NCBI GenBank assembly: GCA_039090855.1
Contig: CM076999.1
Location: 114,451,072-114,515,071 of the forward strand
Direction: 5' to 3'
Origin: Macrothele yani
Taxonomy: Eukaryota; Arthropoda; Arachnida; Araneae; Macrothelidae
Length of the DNA stretch: 64,000 nt
Of the stretch, positions 9,948-21,900 are shown piece after piece; within the stretch, counting starts at the first letter, position 1; the number at the start of each line of letters is the position of its first letter. The position numbers were made by a program, and so were the translations under genes. The notes beneath the pieces were generated by a model that had not been told where the DNA came from, ran no database searches, and saw only the letters and a program-made list of their open reading frames with translations.

Positions 9948-10730
9948 TCACTTTTTAGCATGCCGCTTCCGGGCACGCTGTGAAGAACGGGCGCCGGATG
10001 AAGACGCTTCATGAGAAGACCGTCCGGGAGTCGACGCCACAGGTACGGAATTTGTGCGTTGAGCAACAGAGGACACTGATGATGGCACGGAAGAGTTGAA
10101 CTCTGAAGCTGGAACAGACACTGGAGAAGCAAGGGCCGGCGAATGTGATCTGGAAAGGCAGAAGGTCCAATTTCAAAGAACTAAAGAGCATCCCTTCAGT
10201 CTTCACTGGCAGCCTGATAGGCAGTGAAAGAGCTAAAGGGCTTGCTGTAGATTTTAGGAACAGAAAGAAGTTCAAGGTGCCTGAGGATATTATCAGTCCC
10301 CTCCCTTTCATCTTCTTGACGGGACAGGGTAGCCAGAAGACGACGCTGAGAGGTAGAAAAATGAGCAAACGGATCTGGGGGAACATCGGGAGTATCAGGT
10401 AGTCTGGCATGTGCTGCAAAAGACGACGAAGTGGGGCGAGTCCGGAAAACATTCTTGGGGTGTGGCGTACTGTCAGAGGAGTAGGAGTCGGAACTTTCCT
10501 CCATAGTTTCAGAAACAGGGGCGAGGTGCTGTAAAGGCGTGGAGGTTGCTGGCGGAGGAGAACAAACTGAAACGGTACACAGAGAGCTGAGAGTATCAGA
10601 GAGTATCAGAGATCTGGACAGCAGGCAAAGGCACTATGTCCGGAGGCACAGTGTCTGGAGGTGGAGGCAATGGATGATCATCAGCAGACGCGGGTGAAGA
10701 AGAAGACGATATAGGCCGTTTGGGAGACAT
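9948..10730 (-). pseudogene. Ser/Pro-rich LINE ORF1-like remnant
   Basis: Reading from the ATG at 10730, the protein begins MSPKRPISSSSSPASADD and is rich in Ser, Pro and Thr. The frame is broken by a direct duplication of a 10-bp word (ctctgatact) near 10592-10612. It continues through MEESSDSYSSDSTPHPK and breaks again near 10200. It resumes with SVPASEFNSSVPSSVSS and ends in a basic tail, SSQRARKRHAKK. Low-complexity N-termini and basic C-termini occur in ORF1 proteins of non-LTR elements, but no zinc knuckle or RRM is visible here, so the assignment is tentative. A host gene fragment cannot be excluded. Confidence 0.4.
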
Positions 10731-11419
10731 CTAAATGGAAGTCGGACTCACTGGAGGCGAGCATAGTGATGTTACGGGGGCTGAAGATGTGACATCTATA
10801 CTCGGGGCAAAGCTATCCTGGCAATGAGGCCAAAGCTACGGTGACCTTTTCACTCCCAGTATTACTCCGCACTAATGGTGTGTAATTAACTCCTTCACTC
10901 GGAAAACTTCTCCCACAAGCCCTCAGGGCTGGCTGTCACCGTGATCCCTTACCAAAACCCCCTCTATTTTAACCCTCCCCACCGCCGCGCGCTTTGCAGA
11001 CCAGTAGACAAGCAGTTTATTTCTCCCTCTCTTATCTTTTTTTTTTTTTTTTTGAGATGTTACAGAACGTGTAAACGTTTCTTTCTTTCTTACTTTTAAA
11101 TGAAATTATCTTTGCTAAACACGGGAAGCAGTCTTAAGTGGCTCTAATTTTGTTTTCACATATTTTTCCATTTTTTTTATATATTTCATATATTTATACT
11201 TATTGCTTGAAGATTACCAACTGCGGGATTTAATTAAAAGTAATTTTACCATGTCATCAGTTATGCGTAAAATTTCGTTCTTTCAAAAATTTTGCCTTGA
11301 TTAGATTTTTTTTTTTTATAACAGACATCCGTTAAATGTGTCTGCATTTCTTTAACTACCCCGTGTTGCCATAAGTACTGGACAAGAGCCCGTCTTTCTG
11401 TGGTAAATGATATTTTTAA
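10731..11419. other. Unassigned spacer, GC-rich then AT-rich
   Basis: The part 10800-11000 is C-rich and could be the 5' leader of the ORF1-like remnant. From about 11040 the sequence is AT-rich with T runs. No gene is seen. Confidence 0.4.
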
Positions 11420-11757
11420 GGTTCACTGTAAACTACCACACATCTTTCAGCAACTTGGAAAATTGCTACACATTGGAAAATTGCCACATGTTTTTCATTG
11501 ATGGGCCGGGCACAAATTGCTGTTCCTCCGAGGAACACTTTCAATGTGTGGCAGTTTTCCAAGTTTCCGAATTATGTGTGGTTGGGGAAGGAACTCTTTC
11601 ATTTGTCTGAATTTTCATGCCGGTTCATGCGCGTTTAAGGCAACTGCGCACAAAAGTTCAAAAGGAAAAGATGGCCGTTTCCTTGGCCTATATTGAGAAC
11701 TGAATTGGGAACTCCAAACTAATTTCGAGAAAACGTTCTATGTAAGCCAAGCTAGAA
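11420..11757. mobile_element. Foldback-family element, single arm fragment
   Basis: It begins ggttcactgtaaactaccac and continues with several words shared in order with the left arm of the foldback element at 57371-59777, such as ccgaggaacacttt, ctgaattttcatg and atttcgagaaaacgtt. Only the outer part of one arm is present and no opposite arm is found nearby. It is non-coding. Confidence 0.75.
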
Positions 11758-11990
11758 TTGCATTTTAATTTTATAAGAAATAAATTGCCGATGGATCTGA
11801 GGTACTTCAGTACTAAATTCAACCTTCATTCTCGCAATGGTGCGACTTGAAACGCCAGTGAGTTCTGCCGTAAGAACTGTTAATTCATTTGATTTATTCG
11901 GCGAATGTTTTCCCATCAATTTAGTGAAAACATTCATAATGATCACCTTAGCAGAGCTTCGTAGTGGTTTCCCAAAGGTTTATGCGACTG
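11752..11990 (-). pseudogene. N-terminal helix-turn-helix fragment of a DDE-type transposase (tentative)
   Basis: A frame upstream of and including 11946-11752 reads KPLRSSAKVIIMNVFTKLM and then ELTGVSSRTIARMKVEF. I know this arrangement from uncharacterised arthropod DDE transposases: a basic leader, a helix, then a GVSxxTIxRMK recognition helix. The frame ends soon after and no catalytic domain follows, since the foldback fragment abuts it. The family within the DDE superfamily is unresolved. Confidence 0.4.
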
Positions 11991-12364
11991 AAATACACTC
12001 GAGTGACCGGCAGATGCCATTCGAAAAAACCGAAAAGACAGAAGAGTGTTTTAAAACAACAATCAGGAGAAACGCGAAATGCCCTCGGAAACACTTTTTC
12101 GCCTCATCCTTCCACTAATGACCCCCCACCCCACACAGCAATAAATATCCCTGGGTTGACAGCTTAACTCTGACCCAAACAAGAATGCTGTGACAGAGAA
12201 CCATCAGTGACGTCACCAAAGCACGAATATCTGTATTTTTTAGAAATGCCGCTGAAACTGAGATCTGAATTTTTTAAATGCACACACACACAACGTATTG
12301 AACATCTGTGTCATTTCTAAGTGCCAGTTGAAGCTGGAGTACGAGCTTTTAGACCGGAACTATT
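11991..12364. other. Unassigned spacer
   Basis: No motif is recognised. A short CA tract lies near 12281. Confidence 0.4.
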
Positions 12365-12711
12365 TTATGCAGTGGAAGTATACACTCTGTAGCCTTCCTT
12401 CCAATGACAGGTTAAGTTTGCCTCGAGTATAGAAGAGCAGTCGGTAATAAATGAGCAGGCGGTGAGGGCGTCCGTTGGGTCAGAACACAAAGAGGAAGTA
12501 GGAGCGTGGAATGCACCACCTAAAACAGGTGAAATCCAAGCTGAGAGCACTGGGCTGTTGGAGAGCCAGAAGTAGGAAGATCAGAAGATGAAGGTATAAC
12601 ATGCTGAGCTTCTTTGCCGGGGCGAGAAGCACGAAGATGGGTAGGTGATTTACAGTTGAAGCAATGTAAGGCGGTAAACACATTGTGACGTGCCTGCCCC
12701 GGAGGACTCAC
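12365..12711 (-). pseudogene. LINE ORF1-like fragment with zinc-knuckle remnant
   Basis: One minus-strand frame contains CFNCKSPTHLRASR, which matches a CX2CX4HX4C nucleic-acid-binding knuckle with the last Cys replaced by Arg. Ser- and Pro-rich sequence follows before a stop, and other frames carry on with similar composition. Knuckles of this type occur in gag-like ORF1 proteins of non-LTR elements. It may come from the same LINE group as the ORF2 remnant at 1566-3599. Confidence 0.4.
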
Positions 12712-13690
12712 ACGACATAAAGGCAGATAGCAGCGAGAACGAACGAGCTCAGTCGGTAGAGCGACTTGTTCCGGAATAAGAGGACTCAGGTTCGATCCCC
12801 GGCGTGGACCAAAATGACGGAGAAATTTACTTCGTTATAATGGCGCACGAACTTCCCGGATGACCCGGCCGTTAAAGATCTCGCAATGGTGTGATGTTCT
12901 TTCCACACCGCGAGACAGGGAAAATAAGAGAATCTCTTCTTCAGCGCTTCGAAAAAATAAATGTGTGTGATGTTGCATTCCACACACCAGATTGACTGAG
13001 AGTTCTCAGCGCACGTTCTACAGCGGATGGCTGCCTGCAACGATTCATGGTCACGGCTGACCCGTTGGCCATGCCCCCGGCCCTCTTTCGGGGAGATGTG
13101 ACGTACCTGCCAGCAGAACGCACACGACATAAAGGCAGATAGTAGTCAGAACAAAGGTCCGCGTAGCTCAATTGGTAGAGTGACTTGTTCCGGAATAAGC
13201 GGACTCGGGGTTCGAATCCCGGCGTAGACCAAAAATGACGGAGAAATTTACTTCGTTATAATGGCGCACGAACTTCCCGGATAACCCGGCCGTTAAAGAT
13301 CTCGCAATGGTGTGATGTTCTTTCCACACCGCGAGACAGGAAAATAAGAGAATCTCTTCTTCAGCGCTTCGAAAAAATAATTGTGTGTGATGTTGCATTC
13401 CACACACCAGATTGACTGAGAGTTCTCAAGTGCACGTTCTACAGCGGATGGCTGCCTGCAACGATTCATGGGTCACGGCTGACCCGTAGGCCACGCCCCC
13501 GGCCCTCTTTCGGGGGGGAGATGTGACGTACCTGCCAGCAGGACGCAGACGACATAAAGGCAGATAGTAGTCAGAACAAAGGTCCGCGTAACTCAATTGG
13601 TAGAGTGACTTGTTCCGGAATAAGAGGACTCGGGTTCCATCTCCGGGGTGGACCAAAATGACGGAGAAATTTACCTCATTTATGATATGT
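12684..13690 (+). repeat. Tandem array of SINE-2-bearing units, 2.4 copies
   Basis: Units begin tgtgacg at 12684, 13097 and 13522, so periods are about 413 and 425 bp. Each has the SINE-2 leader and a tRNA-like head with A and B boxes, followed by a segment ending near ctctttcgggg. The third unit stops soon after the tRNA-like part. The heads keep promoter-like boxes but do not form credible tRNA genes, because the anticodon stem is imperfect. Confidence 0.85.
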
Positions 13691-14170
13691 ATAATGCGAG
13701 ATTGTCTACCGCATACAACATTCACGAACACATGGAACTCATTCACACAAAGCAGGTCGAGCTTCGTCCATCAAAACAAGCGAAGAGTTGAAGAGCACGA
13801 AATGTGTGTGACCGAACGTAAAGAGAGCCTCCGCTCAATAAAATGTTCGCTAAATGAATGAGTTTTACAGACTCTTGTTCTGGCCTAAAACATAGGCCAA
13901 ACTACAATTTTTGGGTGGACGTTGGAATCAAGTAGTAAAACTCCAGGTAGTAAAAGTAGTAGAAACTCCAGGGATGTTTCGTGTTTGCCATTATAGATCG
14001 GGTTAATTATTGCCGTCTCAACACGATATTACAAGTTGAAAGTACTATAATATAAATGCAACTTATATAGTTAAAAACTTTACATGTAGGTTAAAAGTAC
14101 AAAACACTTTCGAGTCCGGCATCGGACTCTTCATCAGGTGTGAGTCATATTATGCGAGCAGTTGGTTGAA
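13691..14170. other. Unassigned spacer
   Basis: A short segment at 14108-14145 (cgagtccggcatcggactc) contains a self-complementary stretch. Nothing else is recognised. Confidence 0.4.
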
Positions 14171-14344
14171 TATTGGTTTGATGCATAAGTTCATGCCGTT
14201 TTATTTCACGAGTGTTTCCCAGGTCAGTGGTGACGGTGCAGGCGGCCAGTTGTTTATCAAAATGTAGCCAATAATATCGTGTACCTAAATCATATTGCGT
14301 TGTGTGATTGTGGCTAATGGCTTTTGGTTTTCAGGTCCGGAGTT

Positions 14345-15673
14345 ATGGAGTGTCAAGTAGAGAGGAATGAACATTTCCGACATCTGCTCCTCTACGAGTT
14401 TAACAAGGGATCCACAGCCACCGAGGCTACTCGACAAATTTGTGCTGTGTATCGGGAGGATACTATTGCTCCTGGAGGACAGCCTGCAATTGGTTTGAGT
14501 GGTTCCGAGGTGGCAATTTTGACCTCAACTACTCTCCACGCTTAGGTCATCCACCTCACATTGATGAGGATCGTTTGTACCATCTCATTCACTTGGATCT
14601 GCGTCAAACGACGCGCGAATTGGCCACTGAGATGGACTGTGATCAGGTTACAGTGGTTCGACACCTGGAACATACGGGAAAGGTCCAGAAATTGGGGTCT
14701 TGGGTGCCTCACACTCTCACCGAGGACAACAAGAATCAGCGTGTTGCCATATGTGGTTCTTGGCCACTGAGGTGGACTGTGATCAGGCCACAGTGGTGCG
14801 ACACACGGAACATATGGGAAAGGTCCAGAAATTGGGGTCTTGGGTGCCTCACACTCTCACCGAGGACAACAAGAATCAGCGTGTTGCCATATGTGGTTCT
14901 TGGCCACTGAGATGGACTGTGATCAGGCCACAGTGGTGCGACACATGGAACATATGGGAAAGGTCCAGAAATTGGGGTCTTGGGTGCCTCACACTCTCAC
15001 CGAGGACAACAAGAATCAGCGTGTTGCCATATGTGGTTCCTTGCTCGCTTGTCATCGCGAATGTTCTCAGCAACACAAACATTTTTTGTCACATATTGTT
15101 ACTTGAGATGAGAAGTGGTGCCTATACCTGAATTTCATTCATCGGAGGAAATGGTTAAGCCCACGCAAAACGCCCACACCACGCCCAAAACATGACGTTT
15201 ATCCTGCGAAGATCATGTTGGGTGTCTGGTGGGACATTTAAGGTATTATTCACTGAGAAATGCTGCCGAGGAATCGAACCATCAATGCTACACTCTATTG
15301 TGAGCAACTCGGCAGTGTAGAGGGAGAAATTCAGCAGAAAAGGCCACACCGGCGCCATGGTGTCCTTCACCAACATGATACCACACGCCCTCACAGTGCA
15401 AGCATGGCCAAAATGGCCGTTCAAGACATAAAATGAGAGATCCTTTTACATCCGGCCTATTCCCCAGATGTCTCCCATTTAGACTATCGCCTGCTCTGAT
15501 CTCTGTCGAATGTACTCCGTGGCAGAACATTCAACAATGATGTAAATCTCCAGAATTTCCTTGATGATTTCTTGGCAGCAAAACCTGCATGCTTTTTTAA
15601 GGATGACATTGCAGACCTATCCAGACGTTGGGACACTATCGTAAACAATGGGGTAAGGGGGATACATAGTTCA
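14345..15673 (+). pseudogene. mariner transposase, decayed and internally triplicated
   Basis: The chosen start is the ATG at 14345 (MECQVERNEHFRHLLLYEF), which matches the usual mariner opening, a helix-turn-helix with a FEF-like block. The second helix-turn-helix region (TTRELATEMDCDQVTVVRHL, then GKVQKLGSWVPHTLTEDN) is present three times because of a 140-bp tandem repeat, and each copy falls in a different frame. Later blocks are recognisable as DEKWCLY, HDTTRPH (usually HDNARPH) and YSPDVSHLDY (usually YSPDLAPTDY), so the DD34D plan is visible but degraded. Several frameshifts and stops make it inactive. The helix and linker sequences resemble the mauritiana-type group that includes SETMAR. 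Confidence 0.9.
14621..15040 (+). repeat. 140-bp tandem triplication inside the mariner transposase
   Basis: The word tggccactga starts exact-period copies at 14621, 14761 and 14901. Copies are almost identical, far more alike than expected for a gene this decayed, so the amplification postdates much of the decay. Since 140 is not a multiple of three, the frame shifts at each unit. Confidence 0.95.
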
Positions 15674-15934
15674 TTGATTCCGCTTTCCCTTCTGATGCAA
15701 TACGTTTCTGAACAGCAGTGAAGAAAACAGCATGAACGTATGCATCAACCAATACATCTAAAAGGAGGATATGACATATGCTGTCATAAAGAGCATGCGC
15801 ACCAGTGGTGAATCACCGTGATACGATACATGATTATGTGAAATAATTTTTTATCAATTAATGTCAATATTTGTTAAGTCACTCTGAAGCAGATATTTCC
15901 AAGGGTTAGGTACGACAGTGGAAATCATTAGTTT

Positions 15935-18900
15935 TTAGTGACAAAGACGACCTACACACTCAGAGACATGCTGTCTAATTATGTCTGCATCAGTGTTGCC
16001 ATTCTAATGATTTTGACTTCGGTCCACTGATAGAATTTTGTAATCTACTGATTTTTTTCTGTTTTACAACCACCTACACACTCAGGGACATGCTGTCTAA
16101 TCATGTCTGCATCAGTGTTGCCATTCTACTGATTTATCAGTAGATCTACTAATTTTTCTCTGTTTTAAGACCACTTACTCACTCAGGGACATGCTGTCTA
16201 ATTATGTCTGCATCAGTGTTGCCATTCTACCTATTTTGACTTCGGGGTACTGATAAAACTTTGTAATCAACTGATTTTTTTTTTCTGTTTTAAATCCACC
16301 TACACACTCAGGGACATGATGTCTAATCATGTCTGCATCAGTGTTGCCATTCTATTGATTTTTCTTTGTTTTAAAACTACTTACTCACTCAGGGACATGC
16401 TGTATAATTATGTCTGCATCAGTGTTCCCATTTTACTGATTTTGACTTCGGTCTACTGATAATTTTGTAATTCGCTGATTTTTTTTTTCGTTTTAAAACC
16501 ACCTACACACTCAGGGACATGCTGTCTAATCATGTCTGCATCAGTGTTGCCATTATACTGATTTATCAGTAGATCTACTGATTTTTCTCTGTTTCAAGAC
16601 CACTTACTCACTCAGGGACATGCTGTCTAATTATATCTGCAACCGTGTTGCCATTCTACTGATTTTTCTCAGTTTTAAGACCACTTACTCACTCAGGGAC
16701 ATGCTGTCTAATTATGTCTGCATCAGTGTTGCCATTCAACTGATTTTGACTTCGGTCTACTGATAGAATTTCGTAATCTACTGATTTTTTTTTTGTTATA
16801 AATCCACCTACACACTCAGGGACATGCTGTCTAATCATGTCTGCATCCGCGTTGCCATTCTACTGATTTTTTTCTGTTTTAAAACCACTTACTCAATCAG
16901 GGGCATGCTGTCTAATTATGTCTACATCAGTGTTGCCATTCTACTGATTTTGACTTCGGTCTACTGATAGAATTTTGTAATCTACTGATTTTTTTCTGTT
17001 TTAAATCCACCAACACACTGAGGGACATGCTGTCTAATCATGTCTGCATCAGTGTTGCAATTCCACTGATATATCAGTGGATCTACTGATTTTTCTCTGT
17101 TTTAAGACTACTTACTCACTCAGGGACATGCTGTCTAATTATGTCTGCATCAGTGTTGCCATTTTACTGATTTTGGCTTTGGTCTACTACTAATTTTGTA
17201 ATCTGCTGATTTTTTTCTGTTTTAAAACCACCTACACACTCAGGGTCATGCTGTCTAATCATGTCTGCATCAGTGTTGCAATTCTACTGATTTATCAGTA
17301 GATCTACTGATTTTACTCTGTTTTAAGACCACTTACTCATTCAGGGACATGCTGTCTAATTATGTCTGCATCAGTGTTGCCATTCTAAATATTTTGACTT
17401 CGGGGTACTGATAAAACTTTGTAATCCACTGATTTTTTTTTTCTGTTTTATTAAAACCTACACACTCAGGGACATGCTGTCTAATCATGTCTGCATCAGT
17501 ATTGCCATTCTACTGATTTTTCTTTGTTTTAAAACCACTTACTCACTCAGGGACATGCTGTATAATTATGTCTGCATCAGTGTTGCCATTTTACTGATTT
17601 TGACTTCGGTCTACTGATAATTTTGTAATTCGCTGATTTTTTTTTTTCATTTTAAAACCACCTATACACTCAGGGACATGCTGTCTAATCATGTCTGCAT
17701 CAGTGTTGCCATTCTACTGATTTATCAGTAGATCTACTGATTTTTCTCTGTTTCAAGACCACTTACTCACTCAGGGACATGCTGTCTAATTATGTCTGCA
17801 TCCGTGCTGCCATTCTACTGATTTATCAGTGGATCTACATATCTTTCTCTGTTTTAAGACCACTTACTCACTCAGGGACATGCTGTCTAATTATGTCTGC
17901 ATCAGTGTTGCCATTCAACTGATTTAGACTTCGGTCTACTGATAGAATTTTGTAACCTACTGATTTTTTTTTCTGTTTTAAATCCACCTACACACTCAGG
18001 GACATGCTGTCTAATCATGTCTGCATCAGTGTTGCCATTCTACTGATTTATCAGTAGATCTACTGATTTTTCTCTGTTTTAAGACCACTTACTCACTCAG
18101 GGACATGCTGTCTAATTATGTCTGCATCAGTGTTGCCATTCTACTGATTTTGACTTCGGTCTAGTGATATAATTTTGTAATCTACTGATTTTTTTCTGTT
18201 TTAAAGCCACCTACACACCCAGGGACATGCTGTCTAATTATGTCTGCATCAGTGTTGCAATTCTACTGATTTATCAGTAAATTTACTGATTTTTCTCTGT
18301 TTTATGACCACTTACTCACTCAGGGACATACTGTCTAATTATGTCTGCATCAGTGTTGCCATTCTACTGATTTTGACTTCGGTCTACTGATAGAATCTTG
18401 TAATCTACTGATTTTTTTTTTCTGTTTTAAAACCACCTAGACATTCAGGGACACGCTGTCTAATCATGTCTGCATCCGCGTTGCCATTCTACTGATTTTT
18501 CTCTGTTTTAAAACCACTTACTCACTCAGGGGCATGCTGTCTAATTATGTCTGCATCAGTGTTGCCATTCTACTGATTTTGACTTCGGTCTAGTGATAGA
18601 ATTTTGTAATCTACTGATTTTTTTCTGTTTTAAAACCACCTACACACCCAGGGACATGCTGTCTAATTATGTCTGCATCAGTGTTGCCATTCTACTGATT
18701 TATCAGTAAATTTACTGATTTTTCTCTGTTTTATGACCACTTACTCACTCAGGGACATGCTGTCTAATTATGTCTGCATCAGTGTTGCCATTCAACTGAT
18801 TTTGACTTCGGTCTACTGATAGAATTTTGTAATCTACTGATTTTTTTTGTTTTAAATCCACCTACACACTCAGGGACATGCTGTCTAATCATGTCTGCAT

Positions 18901-21900
18901 CCGCGTTGCCATTCTACTGATTTTTTTCTGTTTTAAAACCACTTACTCAATCAGGGGCATGCTGTCTAATTATGTCTACATCAGTGTTGCCATTCTACTG
19001 ATTTTGACTTCGGTCTACTGATAGAATTTTGTAATCTACTGATTTTTTTCTGTTTTAAATCCACCAACACACTGAGGGACATGCTGTCTAATCATGTCTG
19101 CATCAGTGTTGCAATTCCACTGATATATCAGTGGATCTACTGATTTTTCTCTGTTTTAAGACTACTTACTCACTCAGGGACATGCTGTCTAATTATGTCT
19201 GCATCAGTGTTGCCATTTTACTGATTTTGGCTTTGGTCTACTACTAATTTTGTAATCTGCTGATTTTTTTCTGTTTTAAAACCACCTACACACTCAGGGT
19301 CATGCTGTCTAATCATGTCTGCATCAGTGTTGCAATTCTACTGATTTATCAGTAGATCTACTGATTTTACTCTGTTTTAAGACCACTTACTCATTCAGGG
19401 ACATGCTGTCTAATTATGTCTGCATCAGTGTTGCTATTCTAAATATTTTGACTTCGGGGTACTGATAAAACTTTGTAATCCACTGATTTTTTTTTTCTGT
19501 TTTATTAAAACCTACACACTCAGGGACATGCTGTCTAATCATGTCTGCATCAGTATTGCCATTCTACTGATTTTTCTTTGTTTTAAAACCACTTACTCAC
19601 TCAGGGACATGCTGTATAATTATGTCTGCATCAGTGTTGCCATTTTACTGATTTTGACTTCGGTCTACTGATAATTTTGTAATTCGCTGATTTTTTTTTT
19701 TTCATTTTAAAACCACCTATACACTCAGGGACATGCTGTCTAATCATGTCTGCATCAGTGTTGCCATTCTACTGATTTATCAGTAGATCTACTGATTTTT
19801 CTCTGTTTCAAGACCACTTACTCACTCAGGGACATGCTGTCTAATTATGTCTGCATCCGTGCTGCCATTCTACTGATTTATCAGTGGATCTACATATCTT
19901 TCTCTGTTTTAAGACCACTTACTCACTCAGGGACATGCTGTCTAATTATGTCTGCATCAGTGTTGCCATTCAACTGATTTAGACTTCGGTCTACTGATAG
20001 AATTTTGTAACCTACTGATTTTTTTTTTCTGTTTTAAATCCACCTACACACTCAGGGACATGCTGTCTAATCATGTCTGCATCAGTGTTGCCATTCTACT
20101 GATTTATCAGTAGATCTACTGATTTTTCTCTGTTTTAAGACCACTTACTCACTCAGGGACATGCTGTCTAATTATGTCTGCATCAGTGTTGCCATTCTAC
20201 TGATTTTGACTTCGGTCTAGTGATATAATTTTGTAATCTACTGATTTTTTTCTGTTTTAAAGCCACCTACACACCCAGGGACATGCTGTCTAATTATGTC
20301 TGCATCAGTGTTGCAATTCTACTGATTTATCAGTAAATTTACTGATTTTTCTCTGTTTTATGACCACTTACTCACTCAGGGACATGCTGTCTAATTATGT
20401 CTGCATCAGTGTTGCCATTCTACTGATTTTGACTTCGGTCTACTGATAGAATCTTGTAATCTACTGATTTTTTTTTTCTGTTTTAAAACCACCTAGACAT
20501 TCAGGGACACGCTGTCTAATCATGTCTGCATCCGCGTTGCCATTCTACTGATTTTTCTCTGTTTTAAAACCACTTACTCACTCAGGGGCATGCTGTCTAA
20601 TTATGTCTGCATCAGTGTTGCCATTCTACTGATTTTGACTTCGGTCTAGTGATAGAATTTTGTAATCTACTGATTTTTTTCTGTTTTAAAACCACCTACA
20701 CACCCAGGGACATGCTGTCTAATTATGTCTGCATCAGTGTTGCCATTCTACTGATTTATCAGTAAATTTACTGATTTTTCTCTGTTTTATGACCACTTAC
20801 TCACTCAGGGACATGCTGTCTAATTATGTCTGCATCAGTGTTGCCATTCAACTGATTTTGACTTCGGTCTACTGATAGAATTTTGTAATCTACTGATTTT
20901 TTTTGTTTTAAATCCACCTACACACTCAGGGACATGCTGTCTAATCATGTCTGCATCCGCGTTGCCATTCTACTGATTTTTTTCTGTTTTAAAACCACTT
21001 ACTCAATCAGGGGCATGCTGTCTAATTATGTCTACATCAGTGTTGCCATTCTACTGATTTTGACTTCGGTCTACTGATAGAATTTTGTAATCTACTGATT
21101 TTTTTTTCTGTTTTAAATCCACCAACACACTGAGGGACATGCTGTCTAATCATGTCTGCATCAGTGTTGCAATTCCACTGATATATCAGTGGATCTACTG
21201 ATTTTTCTCTGTTTTAAGACTACTTACTCACTCAGGGACATGCTGTCTAATTATGTCTGCATCAGTGTTGCCATTTTACTGATTTTGGCTTTGGTCTACT
21301 ACTAATTTTGTAATCTGCTGATTTTTTTTCTGTTTTAAAACCACCTACACACTCAGGGTCATGCTGTCTAATCATGTCTGCATCAGTGTTGCAATTCTAC
21401 TGATTTATCAGTAGATCTACTGATTTTACTCTGTTTTAAGACCACTTACTCATTCAGGGACATGCTGTCTAATTATGTCTGCATCAGTGTTGCTATTCTA
21501 AATATTTTGACTTCGGGGTACTGATAAAACTTTGTAATCCACTGATTTTTTTTTTCTGTTTTATTAAAACCTACACACTCAGGGACATGCTGTCTAATCA
21601 TGTCTGCATCAGTATTGCCATTCTACTGATTTTTCTTTGTTTTAAAACCACTTACTCACTCAGGGACATGCTGTATAATTATGTCTGCATCAGTGTTGCC
21701 ATTTTACTGATTTTGACTTCGGTCTACTGATAATTTTGTAATTCGCTGATTTTTTTTTTTTCATTTTAAAACCACCTATACACTCAGGGACATGCTGTCT
21801 AATCATGTCTGCATCAGTGTTGCCATTCTACTGATTTATCAGTAGATCTACTGATTTTTCTCTGTTTCAAGACCACTTACTCACTCAGGGACATGCTGTC

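Larger units (their letters stand above)
14173..15752 (+). mobile_element. mariner element with internal triplication
   Basis: The termini ttggtttgatgcat at 14173 and atgcatcaaccaa ending at 15752 are inverted, and each is flanked by TA (14171-14172 and 15753-15754). The length is 1,580 bp. Removing two extra 140-bp repeat copies gives 1,300 bp, the usual mariner size. Confidence 0.92.
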
